This document shows positions 34,820-45,360 of a DNA stretch of 64,000 nt, in pieces (position 1 is the first letter of the stretch; the number at the start of each line of letters is the position of its first letter). The DNA is from Bos javanicus (lineage: Eukaryota > Chordata > Mammalia > Artiodactyla > Bovidae), in the NCBI RefSeq assembly GCF_032452875.1, contig NC_083881.1, positions 67,711,689 through 67,775,688 on the forward strand, given 5' to 3'. The position numbers and the translations under genes are program-made. The notes beneath the pieces were generated by a model, which worked only from the letters and a program-made list of their open reading frames with translations, made no database searches and was not told the DNA's origin.

Positions 34820-34942
34820 TGAAGGCTTACAGAGTGCTTGCTGGGTCTCAGGTGCCATGCTGCATGCCCTCACATTTAATCTTCCCAAGGACCAAGAGAA
34901 ATGGGTCAGAGAAGCTAAGACACTTGACCAGATCTAGGACTT
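34820..34942 (+). mobile_element. MIR remnant
   Basis: gtgcttgctgggtctcaggt, ccctcacatttaatcttccc, gctaagacacttgaccagat. Confidence 0.6.
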
Positions 34943-35469
34943 GAGACATTACTTTGCCGAAAAAGTCTAGTCAAAGCTATGTCTAGTTATGTCTAGTTTG
35001 TGTCTATGTCTTTGTCTAGTCAAAGCTGTGGTTTTTCCAGTAGTCACGCATGGACGTGAGAGTTGGACCATAAAGAAAGCTGAGGGCCGAAGAATTGATA
35101 CTTTCGAACTGTGGTGTTGGAGATTCTTGAGAGTCCCTTGGACTTCAAGGAGATCAAGCCAGTCAACCCTAAAGGAAATAAATCCTGGATACTCATTCGA
35201 AGGACTGATGCTGAAGCTGAAACTCCAATACTTTGGCCACCTGATGCAAAGAGCAGACTCATTAGAAAAGAGCCTGATGCTGGGAAAGATTGAAGGCAGG
35301 AAAAGAAGGGGACAACAGAGGACGAGATGGTTGGACAGCATTGCTGATTCAATGGACATGAGTTTGAGCAAGCTCTGGGAGATGGTGAAGGGACAGGGAG
35401 GCCTGGTGTGCTGCAGTCCATGGGGTCGCAAAGAGTCAGACACGACTGAGCCACTGAACAAACAACAAC
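34943..35469 (+). mobile_element. BovB LINE 3' part with internal duplication
   Basis: Sense BovB, antisense to SDC2. Translation has LWCWRFLRVPWTSRRSSQST and LKLKLQYFGHLMQRADSLEK in a 176-residue open frame, the best preserved BovB C-terminus here. At 34965-35025 gtctagtcaaagct occurs twice with gtctagt-like repeats between, a local expansion. It reads out of the MIR to its left. Confidence 0.94.
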
Positions 35470-35999
35470 AGGATTTGAAACTTCAGCCTTCTTCAGACTA
35501 CATGCATTTTCCAACTTAAGAAGCTTACCTAGTCGTAGCTGGTCAGCTAATTGCAATACCATGCTAATAAAGCCAAAATCACCAGTCCCCTAGTTTCCAT
35601 TAGAAACCTTTGCTCTGTTTTAAGGCCAAAGATCTTGTTTCTTATAAGACAGTTCTCAGAATGAATATAGAGATGTACCCACACTCATCGTTACCATTGG
35701 AAGAGCTGAAGTTTACATATCACTGGTGGTGCGCCTGAAAAGACTTTGGGAAAATACTCATTGAGATTAGTACCTGGGGTCTTCTTAGTCCATAACCTAT
35801 TTCAGCAGATGTAAAGTTTACAATGGTTTTAACTCACAACCAATTCTTTATGAAATAAAAACAAATTTTCTTAATGTACGTCACATAAACTGAAAAGGTT
35901 TTGCTTAACTGGGCTGTGAGTTCCTTAAGAAGAAGAACCCTGTAAAAAAGATTTGTTTATAAGCTAGGCCCGGGTGATAAAAATAATAGGTAGAATTAG

Positions 36000-36315
36000 C
36001 CATTAGGCTATGAAAAGACATGGCGGAACTGTAAATGCATATTACTAAGTGAAAGAAGCCAGTCTGAAAAGACCACATACTACATGATTCCAACTATGCA
36101 ACATTTTAGAAAGGCACAAACTACGGAGATACTAAAAAGAAATCAGTGGTTTCCAGGGGCTGGGAGGGCAGGAGGAACAAACATGTAGGGGATAGAGGAC
36201 TTTTAGGACAGTGAAGTTATTCTGCAGGCTACTAATGGTGGATACACGCCCATTAGAAATGTGTCAGAACCCATACAATGTAATACATCACGGTGAGCAA
36301 ACCCTAAATTAAACT
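36000..36315 (+). mobile_element. L1 3' end
   Basis: attactaagtgaaagaagcc, catactacatgattccaact, ggtttccaggggctgggagg, ccatacaatgtaatacatc. Same region of L1 as 60400-61085. Confidence 0.85.
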
Positions 36316-36352
36316 CTGGACTCTAGGAGATTATGACCAGCCAATGTAGATT

Positions 36353-36890
36353 CTTGCTCCTTGAAGAAAAGCTATGACAAACCTAGACAGCATATTCAAA
36401 AGCAGAGACATTATTTTACCAACAAAGGTCAATCTAGTCAAAGCTGTGGTTTTTCCAGTAGTCATGTATGGATGTGAGAGTTGGACTGTAAAGAAAGCTG
36501 AGCACTGAAGAATTGATGCTTTTGAGCTGTGGTGTTGGAGAAGCCTCTTGAGAGCCCCTTGGACTGCAAGGAGATCCAACCAGTCCACCCTAAAGGAAAT
36601 CAGTCCTGAATATTCATTGGAAGGAATGATGCTGAAGCTGAAACTCCAATACTTTGGCCACCTTTGATGTGAAGAACCCACTCACTTGAAAAGACCCTGA
36701 TGCCAGGAAAGATTGAAGGCGGGAGGAGAAGGGGACGACAGAAGATGAGATGGTTGGATGGCATCACTGACGTGACGGACATGAGTTTGAGTGAACTCCA
36801 GGAGTTGGTGATGGACAGGGAAGCCTGGCGTGCTGCAGTCCATGGGGTCACAAAGAGTTGGAAACAACTGAGCCACTGAACTGAACTGAA
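36353..36890 (+). mobile_element. BovB LINE 3' part
   Basis: Starts caaacctagacagcatattc and ends with the terminal repeat actgaactgaactgaa. Antisense to SDC2, about 360 bp from exon 3 and inverted relative to the BovB in intron 2. Confidence 0.95.
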
Positions 36891-37250
36891 TGTGGATTCA
36901 CCAGTTGTAACAAGTGTACCTCTCTGTCACAGGACGTTGATAGTGGGGGGCAGTTGAACATTATGGGGGCGGGTGGTATACGGGAACTCTCTGTGCTTCC
37001 CACTCAGTTCTGCTGTGAACCTATAACTGCTTTGAAAAACAAAGCCTGTTTAACAACAACAACAAAAAAAGCAGTAGGTGGCAAATGTCAAAACAATCTT
37101 GAAGAGTAAGGAGGAGCCATTTACAATATAATGAAAAGACCAGTTGACCTTACAGTTTTAGAAGGTGCCTCTTAAAAGGAACATTCTGTACAATTTTTTT
37201 TAAAGGCACATTGACAATAACCTGATGACGCGATGCGAAATAAAACACAC

Positions 37251-37387
37251 CTTTGTCTGAGCAGGGATCTTGTCCTGTATCTTGCTCAGCGTTGTGGTTT
37301 CCACTCTTGGAGCAGTACTAGTGAATGGTATCTTTGGAATGGGCCGAGACGTGGTCAGCTCTGGACTCTCTCCATCCTCACCAGCTC
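37251..37387 (-). CDS. SDC2: SDC2 exon 3: central ectodomain spacer
   Basis: This 137-nt exon gives two bases of a split glycine codon and then 45 full codons, from [13 protein letters not shown] to KIPAQTK. The acceptor is TATTCTTCCAG|GA and the donor is AAG|GTGTGT, which departs from the GTRAGT consensus at several positions. The segment is Pro/Ser/Thr rich, as expected for the fast-evolving spacer between the glycosaminoglycan sites and the membrane. Compared with human syndecan-2 from memory, it shows several substitutions and one extra residue in the stretch [10 protein letters not shown]. The exon length is not a multiple of three, so skipping it would shift the frame. It sits between inverted BovB copies (36353-36890 plus, 43598-44030 minus). 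Confidence 0.96.
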
Positions 37388-37638
37388 CTGGAAGAATAAG
37401 CAAAGACGAGCTAAGCACACGAGTCACGACACAGAATTCTACAGTATCAGGCTACTTGGTCTAAAGTTGATGATGACAGAGTCATGTTTTTTCACAATAC
37501 CTGCTCCTTAGGAACTCAGCATAAACCTTCCTGCAGTCTTCAGAGCAATAAAGAAATGACTTCAAAGTGGATCTGTGGGGAGTCTGGCATTTTTTTCTAT
37601 ATTATTATTATTATTCCGAATGTTCTCAAGTAGCCCTT

Positions 37639-37888
37639 TTAAAAATAATTTATTTATTTGGCTGCATCAGGGCTTAGTTGTAGCATGAGGGAATGTTTCA
37701 TTGTGGCACACAGACTCTCCAGTAGTGGCCTGTAGGCTCAATAATTGCTGCACCCGGGCTCTCTGGTTGCAGTGCGTGGGTTTAGCAGCTCCATGGCATA
37801 TGGGGTCTTAGTTCCCCGATCAGGGATCGAACCAATGTCCCTTGCATTGCAAGGTAGATTCTTAACTGCTGGACCACCAGGGAAGACC
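37639..37888 (-). mobile_element. CHR-type tRNA-Glu SINE with perfect target-site duplication
   Basis: Plus strand ttaaaaataatttatttatt to ggaccaccagggaagac. Flanked by ctcaagtagccctt at 37625-37638 and 37889-37902 (14 of 14). Confidence 0.94.
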
Positions 37889-38369
37889 CTCAAGTAGCCC
37901 TTCTTTTACTTGTGTGTTCAGTTTCTCCTCCTCAAGAGATTGCTTCCCTTCTATGCTGAAACATGCTATATTTTCCATTTTCCATCACAACAACAATGAA
38001 AAGGGAACACTGACCCTTTATCTGAGTGAGCTGCTGCACTTCCTCCCCTGTTTATAGTCAGACTTTCTCAGTGGTGTGCAGACTCACTGGCTCCTTCCCA
38101 CACCATCTATTCCACTTTCTGCTCTATTCGCCCTAGTCGAATGTTCCCTGTCACCACACTGCTGGCATGTTTTCTTAAGGTCACCATTCCCCTTCACATA
38201 CCATATCCAGTGGCATTTTCCAGAGTGGTCCTCATCTAATTGAACCTCCTAGTATCACTGGTCGCTTGTCAACTCTCACCTCCTTTCTGATACACTACCT
38301 TTGGGTTTCTATGACTTTGACTTCCTGGCTTTCCCCTCACCTCTCTGGCTATTTCTAAGTCTCCTTTGC

Positions 38370-39540
38370 AGATTCACTGTCTTCTACCTGGACACAAAAT
38401 ATGAAAAGTTCCTTAAGGTTGAGCCCTAGGCGGCACCTTACTCTACACTTTCTCTCTCACCCATGGCTTCTGTTACATCTCAATACAAATGAAACCCAAG
38501 CTAACCCAAGTGGTTCCCTTCTACCACTCCTCCGAAATTTAGACCTACATATCCACCAGCCTACTTGGCATTTTCACTTGAATGACTCAAAGGTAGTAAA
38601 TACATCTTGGTCATGTTCAAAATAGAACTCATGAAACAGACCTGTGGTTGCCAGGGGAGAGGAGGTAAGGAGGGAAGGATTGGAAGTTTGGGATTAACAG
38701 ATGCAAATTATGATACATAGAATGGATAAACAACAAAGTCATATTCTATAGCACAGGGAGCTATATTCAATATCCTGTGATAAACCATAATGGAAAAGAA
38801 TATGGAAAAATATACACAACTGAATCACTGTCGTACAGCAGAAATGAACACAATATTGTAAATCACCTATCTGTCCATAAAATTTTAAAAAACTAGAACT
38901 CATGATTTCCCTGCCTGTCCCTCTACAAACGCAGTCTTTTCTCCTCACGTTATCTGGCAGTGAGTGGAACCCTTTGTTCCTGTAAATCACAGCTCTGGCT
39001 CCCTCCCCTCTTCCTCACCACCACATTGAATCCATCACCGGTTCTATGGATTTCACCTTCTTTTTATGTCTCCACTCTTAACACCTTTCTGGAGTTCCCG
39101 GGCTTCCACCCCGTCCAGTCTTCCCACCGCCACTGTACCTCCCTTCTTCCTCGTTTCCCTCTAGTCCTCTGTGCACAGACGGGCTGCAACCCATCACTCT
39201 CCTGTTTAACACTGTACCAGTGGCACTCCACTGCTCCCAAGGTGAATAGAAAACGCCGCCGCCTCTTCTTGTGTAGTCAGTCCTGGCCTACCTTTCAGTT
39301 TCCTTCAGCATCATTTATCCTGTTATCCCTTAGACTCCAGCTGTGGAGTCTGATCTTCGGCCACAAGTCTTTGCCTAGTTAATTTCTAAACCTCAGCTCT
39401 AGACTTTCAGCACCAATGTCATTCCTTGGAGAAGGCCTTCCTTCCACATTAGAGTCTTCATCACCTGCTTATTTAGCACCACCTTTCTTACCCTAAGACT
39501 GCATTTATCACAAGCTTCCTATGGCTGAGGGATTGCATTT
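38370..39540 (+). mobile_element. L2 fragment split by an L1
   Basis: L2-like order: ttcaaaatagaactcatgaa, broken, resuming aactagaactcatgatttcc, later ccatcactctcctgtttaac and gaaggccttccttccacatt. Outer limits approximate. Confidence 0.65.
38635..38893 (+). mobile_element. L1 3' end inserted in the L2, with target-site duplication
   Basis: aacagacctgtggttgccag start, ggaagtttgggattaacaga, tgaatcactgtcgtacagca, tail ending aaaattttaaaa. Flanked by tagaactcatga at 38623-38634 and 38894-38905 (12 of 12). Confidence 0.92.
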
Positions 39541-40024
39541 GATTGGCTCCCCAAAAGAGTGTCTAACAAAATCCCAGGACCTCCAGGCGCTGACCCAGTA
39601 TCTGTGCGGTAAGGACTGACCACTGACTTCCAACTGGACACTATGTCTTTTTGTTTGTTCATTTTGCCTTTTTACAAAAATAACATTTGAGAATTGTTCA
39701 CATTCAAATACAACATTCTTTTTAAGTTGATCATTTGTCAAACTTGTAACAACTCAAAAAATCCAAAGTCTGTAACTCAAACTAACCTGCTTCCTCAGAC
39801 AGGAAAAAATGATGAATAGCCCCAGACTCCACATGGAATCATGTTAAAATAACAAGCAGTTCAAAAAATATGAGGTAAGATACTAGGAAAAGTGCAAAAC
39901 TATGAATATGACTCATTTTAAATATGTTAATATATTGATTTCCTCCAGCATGTACACTCATTATTTAGGAAAAAAAAATGGTGAAGAGTATATTGAAATA
40001 AATATGGGATTTGGCATTAAACAA

Positions 40025-40235
40025 ACTTAGTACTTGTTCTGGCATTTATTATCTCTGTGACCTTGGACAAATAATGCTTGAGGTAGTTTCTTCATCAGTA
40101 AAATGGGGATAACGACCACTAATTCTCAGAGGTGCAAACATTATATATACATATTTTTGAATTATATATATATATATTTGAAAGCATTCTGTGTACATAA
40201 AATGTTACATAAATGTAAGTCATTAATAATGATGG
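40025..40235 (-). mobile_element. MIR remnant with AT microsatellite
   Basis: ttctggcatttattatctct, gtgaccttggacaaataatg, cttcatcagtaaaatgggga. An (AT)n run lies at about 40163-40176. Orientation tentative. Confidence 0.6.
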
Positions 40236-40564
40236 GTCCAAATACACTGCTCTCTCATATCAGCTTCCCTGATTTTCCATCGAAATTTTATACATAATAT
40301 GACTGATTTGCTTCTTAGGAAAAAAATTCAATGAGAATGAAAAATTTTCAATTAAGGGTTTTTGAGACTCTTGGCTTACAACAGCTACAAATACGAATCG
40401 CCAAATTAGGAGTTTGGATAATTTGTTGTGAAAGAAGAGATTTTGTAAAGTAGAAAATTCTTTCAAGTTAGCACTTCTTAAATTAGATGAGTGACCCACC
40501 TCAGGTGGCTCTTCCACTGCATTTATCATCTTTATTAAAAAGACTGACCCTCTTGCCCAAACCA

Positions 40565-41030
40565 GAAATCTGGGGACCCCATTGATCACATCCCCTTCAC
40601 CCCTGACTTTCAGCTCTCACTGTCCTCTGTGCCTGAAACAGCTTAGCCTTGAGCCAAAGCCTGTTTCTACCCTGGAAACTCTCCTGCTTAAACTCTCATT
40701 CCTAAAATCAGTGTCATCCCCTCTTTCTCTATCATGGAACTATTTTTATCTGCTTCCACTGTTCACTGAGTCTCTTCTTTAAAAAAAAAAAAATTACATT
40801 TTTTTCTACTTCCTAAAGAAATATATCTTTTAAAAAATAAGGCATTTTTTTTTCACAGATGAAATTGGGAAATAGGGAATATAGGAAGGAATAAATAAGA
40901 TTATTCCACCATCAGAGAAAGCATCATTAGATTTTATTTACTAAAGTGTCCCTAGCACCTAGAATGGTGTCTATTTCCCCATGTTACGGGCCATTATTAA
41001 ATATTTGTTGAATGAATTGAATAAGCATCT
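40565..41030 (+). mobile_element. L2 fragment
   Basis: Begins ttgatcacatccccttcacc; ends with the L2 3' terminus tccctagcacctagaatggt and ttaaatatttgttgaatgaa. The middle is A/T-rich and unclear. Confidence 0.6.
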
Positions 41031-41674
41031 GCATATCATCTCATCTCCTAATGAGCTGTTCATTTCTGACATGACAGTTTCACTCTCCAAGGACTCTTGC
41101 ACTCTCACAATGTTCCTTTTTTATAGTATTCTCTTCTTGTTTCAACATTAAAGCACCTTATCGCTCCAAATTTAGTACGTTTTTCTCTAAGTTCTCACTG
41201 TTAGTTTCTGTTCTCTTCCCATTTGGGGGTATAGGAAGGTCTGGATCTTTCAGAAGTCCTCCTGTAAATGTCCAGGGAGCCTTGGTTGTCTTCTCGTATT
41301 TAAGAGGGAAAAGTTGAGCAGCTGACTAGAAGCTCTGAGCACACAGGAGAAGTCTGTCAAATGCCAATGTCAGTATCTTAGAGCTATTTCCTTTGAGTTG
41401 GTTCAAGTCCCTAGAGAGGGTGAAGGCCAAGTTCTGGGAACTGACTGGGAGAAGACAACTGCGAAAATCTCTGCATTCACCTAAGCATTAATCTAAGAAC
41501 TTGTTCTCCCTGTTTTCAATGTGGGGCCCCCATCCCCAAATGTGCCTGGTACATTTCCAGTCCAAATACCCTCTGTTTTTTCTCTCCAGATAACAAACCT
41601 CCAGTTTTCTTCTCAGGTCAGGAGCATCAATCCCTTTGCTGCATTCTGATGGGAAGGAATTAGGGAATCCACTT

Positions 41675-41785
41675 ACTTTTTTTTTTTTTTTTTAACTTTT
41701 TATTGTGTATTGAAGTATAGTTGATTAACAATGTTGTGATAGTTTCAGGTGGGAAACCGACTTAGTTCATAAACTTTCAGTCAGT
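41675..41785 (-). mobile_element. L1 3' end fragment, antisense
   Basis: T-rich run then attgtgtattgaagtatagt, tgattaacaatgttgtgata, gtttcaggtg: the reverse of the L1 3' UTR. Confidence 0.75.
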
Positions 41786-42204
41786 CATCCTGAGTTTAGT
41801 ACCATCTTCACCCTCCATCTAGTGGCGTGAATTCTAGGGCCCTGTGGGGACTCTGCCGTGTAAATTAGCTTGCTTCTTTGCTCTCCCCACCCCCGCCCCC
41901 ATCCGCACCCCACAGCTGGCTAACTCAGCTTTCTCATGTCTGCCAAGTCTGTTACTACAAGCCCATCTGCCTCCCAGCTTTCAAAACACTGTGGCCTTTG
42001 GCTCCTATACTGTTCCATTTGTCCTCATGAGTTTAGGCCCAGTTTGTTTTGGGCAGTTTAGCTGGGTATTGGAAGGTATATACCTTCAATCTGCTACCTT
42101 TATCCAGAACTCTACATTTAACTCTTAAACACTTTTGTTGTACAGCACCTTCTTAGGCTATATCATCCATGACATGGTGTAACAATTATTTTTTTTCTCA
42201 TGTC

Positions 42205-42340
42205 TACATTTTTCTCATCTGACTCTTGGTTCCTTGAGCACAGAAACCTAGTTTTTCATCTCTGTGTGTCCAAAGAATATGGTCAAGCATCTGGCCCACA
42301 GTGAACGTCCATGGAACGTTTAAGTGGATGGTTGAAGTTT
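42205..42340 (+). mobile_element. L2 3' end remnant
   Basis: ggttccttgagcacagaaac, gtccaaagaatatggtcaag, catctggcccacagtgaacg. Confidence 0.55.
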
Positions 42341-42654
42341 CCATGTCTGTCAATGCCCACCCCTGAGCCCACATATATAGTAAGAGGATGATACATCTTC
42401 TCCCCTGGGAGGTGCCCTCTGGGTCTCGGGACATTCCTACAGGCTCTGTGCTCCTCTACTGAACAGTGTGACAGCACTGAGAACAGAGGGAACATTGGCC
42501 AAGGAGACCCCAGTTTCCACCAGGGATGGTGCATCGCTGAGGCAGGGTCTCCTCATTCTAGAGTGGGGCTTCAGGACACAGGAGGCAGTAGAGCAAAGGA
42601 GCGAAGAGAACACACTCCTCAAGCCCAGCTCCCTGGCCCCTATCCCAGCTCCAC

Positions 42655-42805
42655 TTCCAACAGTGTGTGTGATCTGAGGCAAGCTATTCAATCTCCTCAG
42701 GCCTTAGATTTTTTTCATATGAAAAACAGAGGTAACAGAATCTGTCTTTATAGAGATGTTATAAGACTAGGAATGGTGTCTGACATGCAATAAATAAGTA
42801 ATAAG
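42655..42805 (-). mobile_element. MIR remnant
   Basis: gtgatctgaggcaagctatt, caatctcctcaggccttaga, gaaaaacagaggtaacagaa. Orientation tentative. Confidence 0.55.
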
Positions 42806-43597
42806 TAAAGAGCTTTACAAGTTTTAGTTATAACTTCTGCTACCTTTAAGCTGAAAATCAACATCCCCAGTATAGTGCAAGGAGGTTTCCAAAATCCAGA
42901 ACGATACACTTCTTTGCAGCAATGATCTGCCCAAGGTTGCAGCCAAGGCAGAAGCAATGTAGGCCCACATTTAAGTCTGAGCTCGATCTGTCTGATGAGT
43001 GGTTCAGGATTTCAAACGACCACTTCAATCCCCTTCCACCTGGATGGGGGACATGGGGGGCCTTCCAGAGGAGCAGGACTGAATCTGCATTCTTTATATT
43101 AAATTTAAGGACAATCTTAGCAGAAATCAGAAAAATGACTTGGACAACCTCTACAAGTCTCTAACAACTCTCAGATTCTAAGGTCTGTGAAATGAGGACC
43201 AAAATGTATGTAGAGGTATATTTCCTGAGACATTTTGAAGAAGACAGTTGCAAAGCACTTTTGAGGTGTTAACAAAAAAAAGAGGTGCCATGAGTGAACA
43301 GTATTAATAGAGTTGTGGGCTACAGAGAACAACTTTTCACACTCATCCTGCGTGTGTGATATGTATCACTCTCCCCAGAATAACTAAGGCTATTTTTACA
43401 TGAGCACTGCATTGTAAGCTCACTGTTAACTAGGTCGGCCACAACCCTTCTTGTCTTTCTCAGACTCGCCATTTTCCAACCTAAGATACTCATTCGTATG
43501 TAGCTAGATATCTCTCCCAAAGACACGATTTTAATTTGCTCTGGGTATTCTGAAGCCCACGCTGATCTGATTGTGAGACATCTACATTCAGCATTTG

Positions 43598-44030
43598 TTC
43601 AGTTGCTAACTCATGTCTGACTCTTTGCAATCCCATGCACAGCAGCACACCAGGCTTCCCTGTCCTTCACTATCTCCCAGAGTTTGTTCAAACTCATGTC
43701 CATTGAGTTGGTCCAATGGACTGACCCAACCATTCTCATCCTCTGTCATCCCCTTCTCCTCCTGCCCTCAATCTTCCCCAGCATCAGGGTCTTTTCCAAT
43801 GAATCAGCTCTTCACATCAGGTGGCTTCAGCTTCAGCATCAAATTCAGGGTTGATTTTCTTTACGATTGACTTGTTTGATCTCCTTGCTATTCAAGGGAC
43901 TCCCAAGAGTCTTCAGCACCATGGTTTGAAAGTAGCAGTTCTTTGACACTCAACCTTCTTTATGGTCCAAGTCTCACATCTGTACATGACTATTGGAAAA
44001 ACCATAGCTTTGACTACACAGACTTTTACC
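43598..44030 (-). mobile_element. BovB LINE 3' part in intron 2
   Basis: Plus strand ttcagttgctaactcatgtc to gaaaaaccatagctttgact. Same orientation as SDC2. Covers the same BovB segment as 36353-36890 on the other side of exon 3. Small deletions, no long frame. Confidence 0.94.
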
Positions 44031-44264
44031 AAATGTTGAATGTAAAATGAAAGTCAAATCAAGGAAGATCCTGGATAAGACTTGCCTAGCATGCTGCTGA
44101 CCTCACCTTCCTGATCTGATCATTAATACATGCACTAACTCCTCCTCTTTCTCAGTTTCCTGGGAGCCTCCTGGCACAGGTGAAATATGTCCCAGGTATG
44201 GGAAATTGATTGCAAAATGATCAAATCCTTTCTCTTCCTTGTAGTGTTTTCCTCTGCACTGTGA

Positions 44265-44700
44265 CAACCCTACAGCTCCCTTCACTAGGAGGCAGAGTCT
44301 GGGCTGGGCCTACGACTGGCTTTGACCTATTAAACATGGTAGTGAAATTGTGCCCATTCGAAGGCTTCAAGAGCCTTTGCACACTCCTACTTGCTATCTT
44401 GGGATCTCTGTCTCCTCTCTGTGGACAAATGGCTGGACTTCTGGAGAATGAGAGCCCACAGTGACCAGAGCCACGTCTGCCCGGCTACCCCACAGATATG
44501 ACAGAGCCCAGCAAGATCAGCAAACTCAACCTGCAGCTGACCACTGACATGGGAAAGAGCCCAGTCAGGCCACCTAAATTGCCACCCTGAAGAATAAGGA
44601 GCTAAACAAAATGACTGTTGTTTTTAGCCACTACACTTTGGGATGGTTTGTTACGAGGCATTACTGAAGTAATAGATAACTGATACACCATAGGAGTTGA
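44265..44700 (+). repeat. Old LTR-like repeat remnant
   Basis: gactggctttgacctattaa at the left; tgtttttagccactacactt and gtttgttacgaggcattact at the right, ending aactgatacacca. Reverse relative of 3605-4090. Family uncertain. Confidence 0.55.
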
Positions 44701-44879
44701 AGATATTAGTGTACAATCATTTTACCCGGCTGCTACATTCTCCCTCCTACTTCTGAGCAATACACTAGCAGTAAGAAAGTATAACTCTTCTTGGTCTCAT
44801 TTATAAGCTTTAAGGTAGGGCTGGCAGTTTTATGAAACTAGTATTTGAGGGTGGTTTTCAGGACATCACTCTGATAATG

Positions 44880-45112
44880 TTGACAGAACACTGACCACAC
44901 GCCAAGCAGCAAGCTCTAAGAGTTACAGATGTATCAACCCCTTAAGATGCATGACAACCCTATGTGGGAGGGCTGATTATTATCTTCCAGTCTATAAATG
45001 AGGAAACTGAGGTTCAGCCAAATTAAATATATTCCCAAGATCTCACAGCTCAAGTAGCTGAGAGCTAGAATTCACACCCAGGCACTGTGACTCCACAGAG
45101 CGTGCCCTTAAC
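44880..45112 (-). mobile_element. MIR remnant upstream of the intron 2 donor
   Basis: ccacacgccaagcagcaagc, tctataaatgaggaaactga, agatctcacagctcaagtag. It ends about 135 bp from exon 2. Orientation tentative. Confidence 0.75.
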
Positions 45113-45248
45113 AGTTATGCCTCCTGCTTGCTTCCCTGAAGCACATTCCAAAAGAGTGTGAGTGTATGTGTGTGTAAGAGAGGGTGTGTGTGTGCACGTG
45201 CATACACAAACACAGAGAACAGAGATGAGTGGATGCAGCTAGCCTTAC

Positions 45249-45360
45249 CCGAGCCTGATGCAGACGCGTAGTCATCATCGTCAATAGGATACACTCCTGA
45301 AGCTTCTTCAATGGAGCTGTTGTCAAGGTACATGTCTTTATCAGATGTCAGCTCTGCCCG
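45249..45360 (-). CDS. SDC2: SDC2 exon 2: N-terminal ectodomain with heparan sulfate attachment sites
   Basis: This 112-nt exon encodes 37 residues plus the first base of a glycine codon. It starts with RAELTSDKD and ends with YASASGS. The acceptor is CTTTCTCAG|CGG after a pyrimidine-rich tract; the donor is CGG|GTAAGG. It holds the Ser-Gly dipeptides of the family (ASG, then SASGSG) next to the acidic run IDDDDY, the usual context for heparan sulfate chain addition. The glycine of the last Ser-Gly pair is split between exons 2 and 3, so this site is completed only by splicing. The residues match human syndecan-2 as I know it with almost no change. The segment lies just after the signal peptide, outside the cell. 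The start codon is not here: an upstream Met in the same frame is intronic sequence read through the acceptor. Confidence 0.97.

Larger units (their letters stand above)
29625..37250 (-). other. SDC2 intron 3
   Basis: 7626-nt intron between exon 3 donor GTGTGT and exon 4 acceptor ACCAG. It contains one Bov-tA, two Bov-A2 in opposite orientation, a 31-bp minisatellite, two BovB copies and old L1, MIR, MER5-like and L2-like remnants, listed separately. No other gene seen. Confidence 0.9.
37388..45248 (-). other. SDC2 intron 2
   Basis: 7861-nt intron between exon 2 donor GTAAGG and exon 3 acceptor TTCCAG. It holds a CHR SINE, an L2 split by an L1, further L2 and MIR pieces, an antisense BovB and an LTR-like remnant. 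No other gene seen. Confidence 0.9.

Noticed and set aside
34271..34888. Long overlapping open frames (183, 128, 95 residues plus; 197 and 107 minus)
   Set aside because: They all pass through the 31-bp minisatellite, whose period keeps frames open in every phase. Low-complexity peptide repeats, no domain, no splice or UTR context.
34967..35562. 164-172 residue minus-strand frames
   Set aside because: Antisense reading of a sense BovB copy, not a gene.
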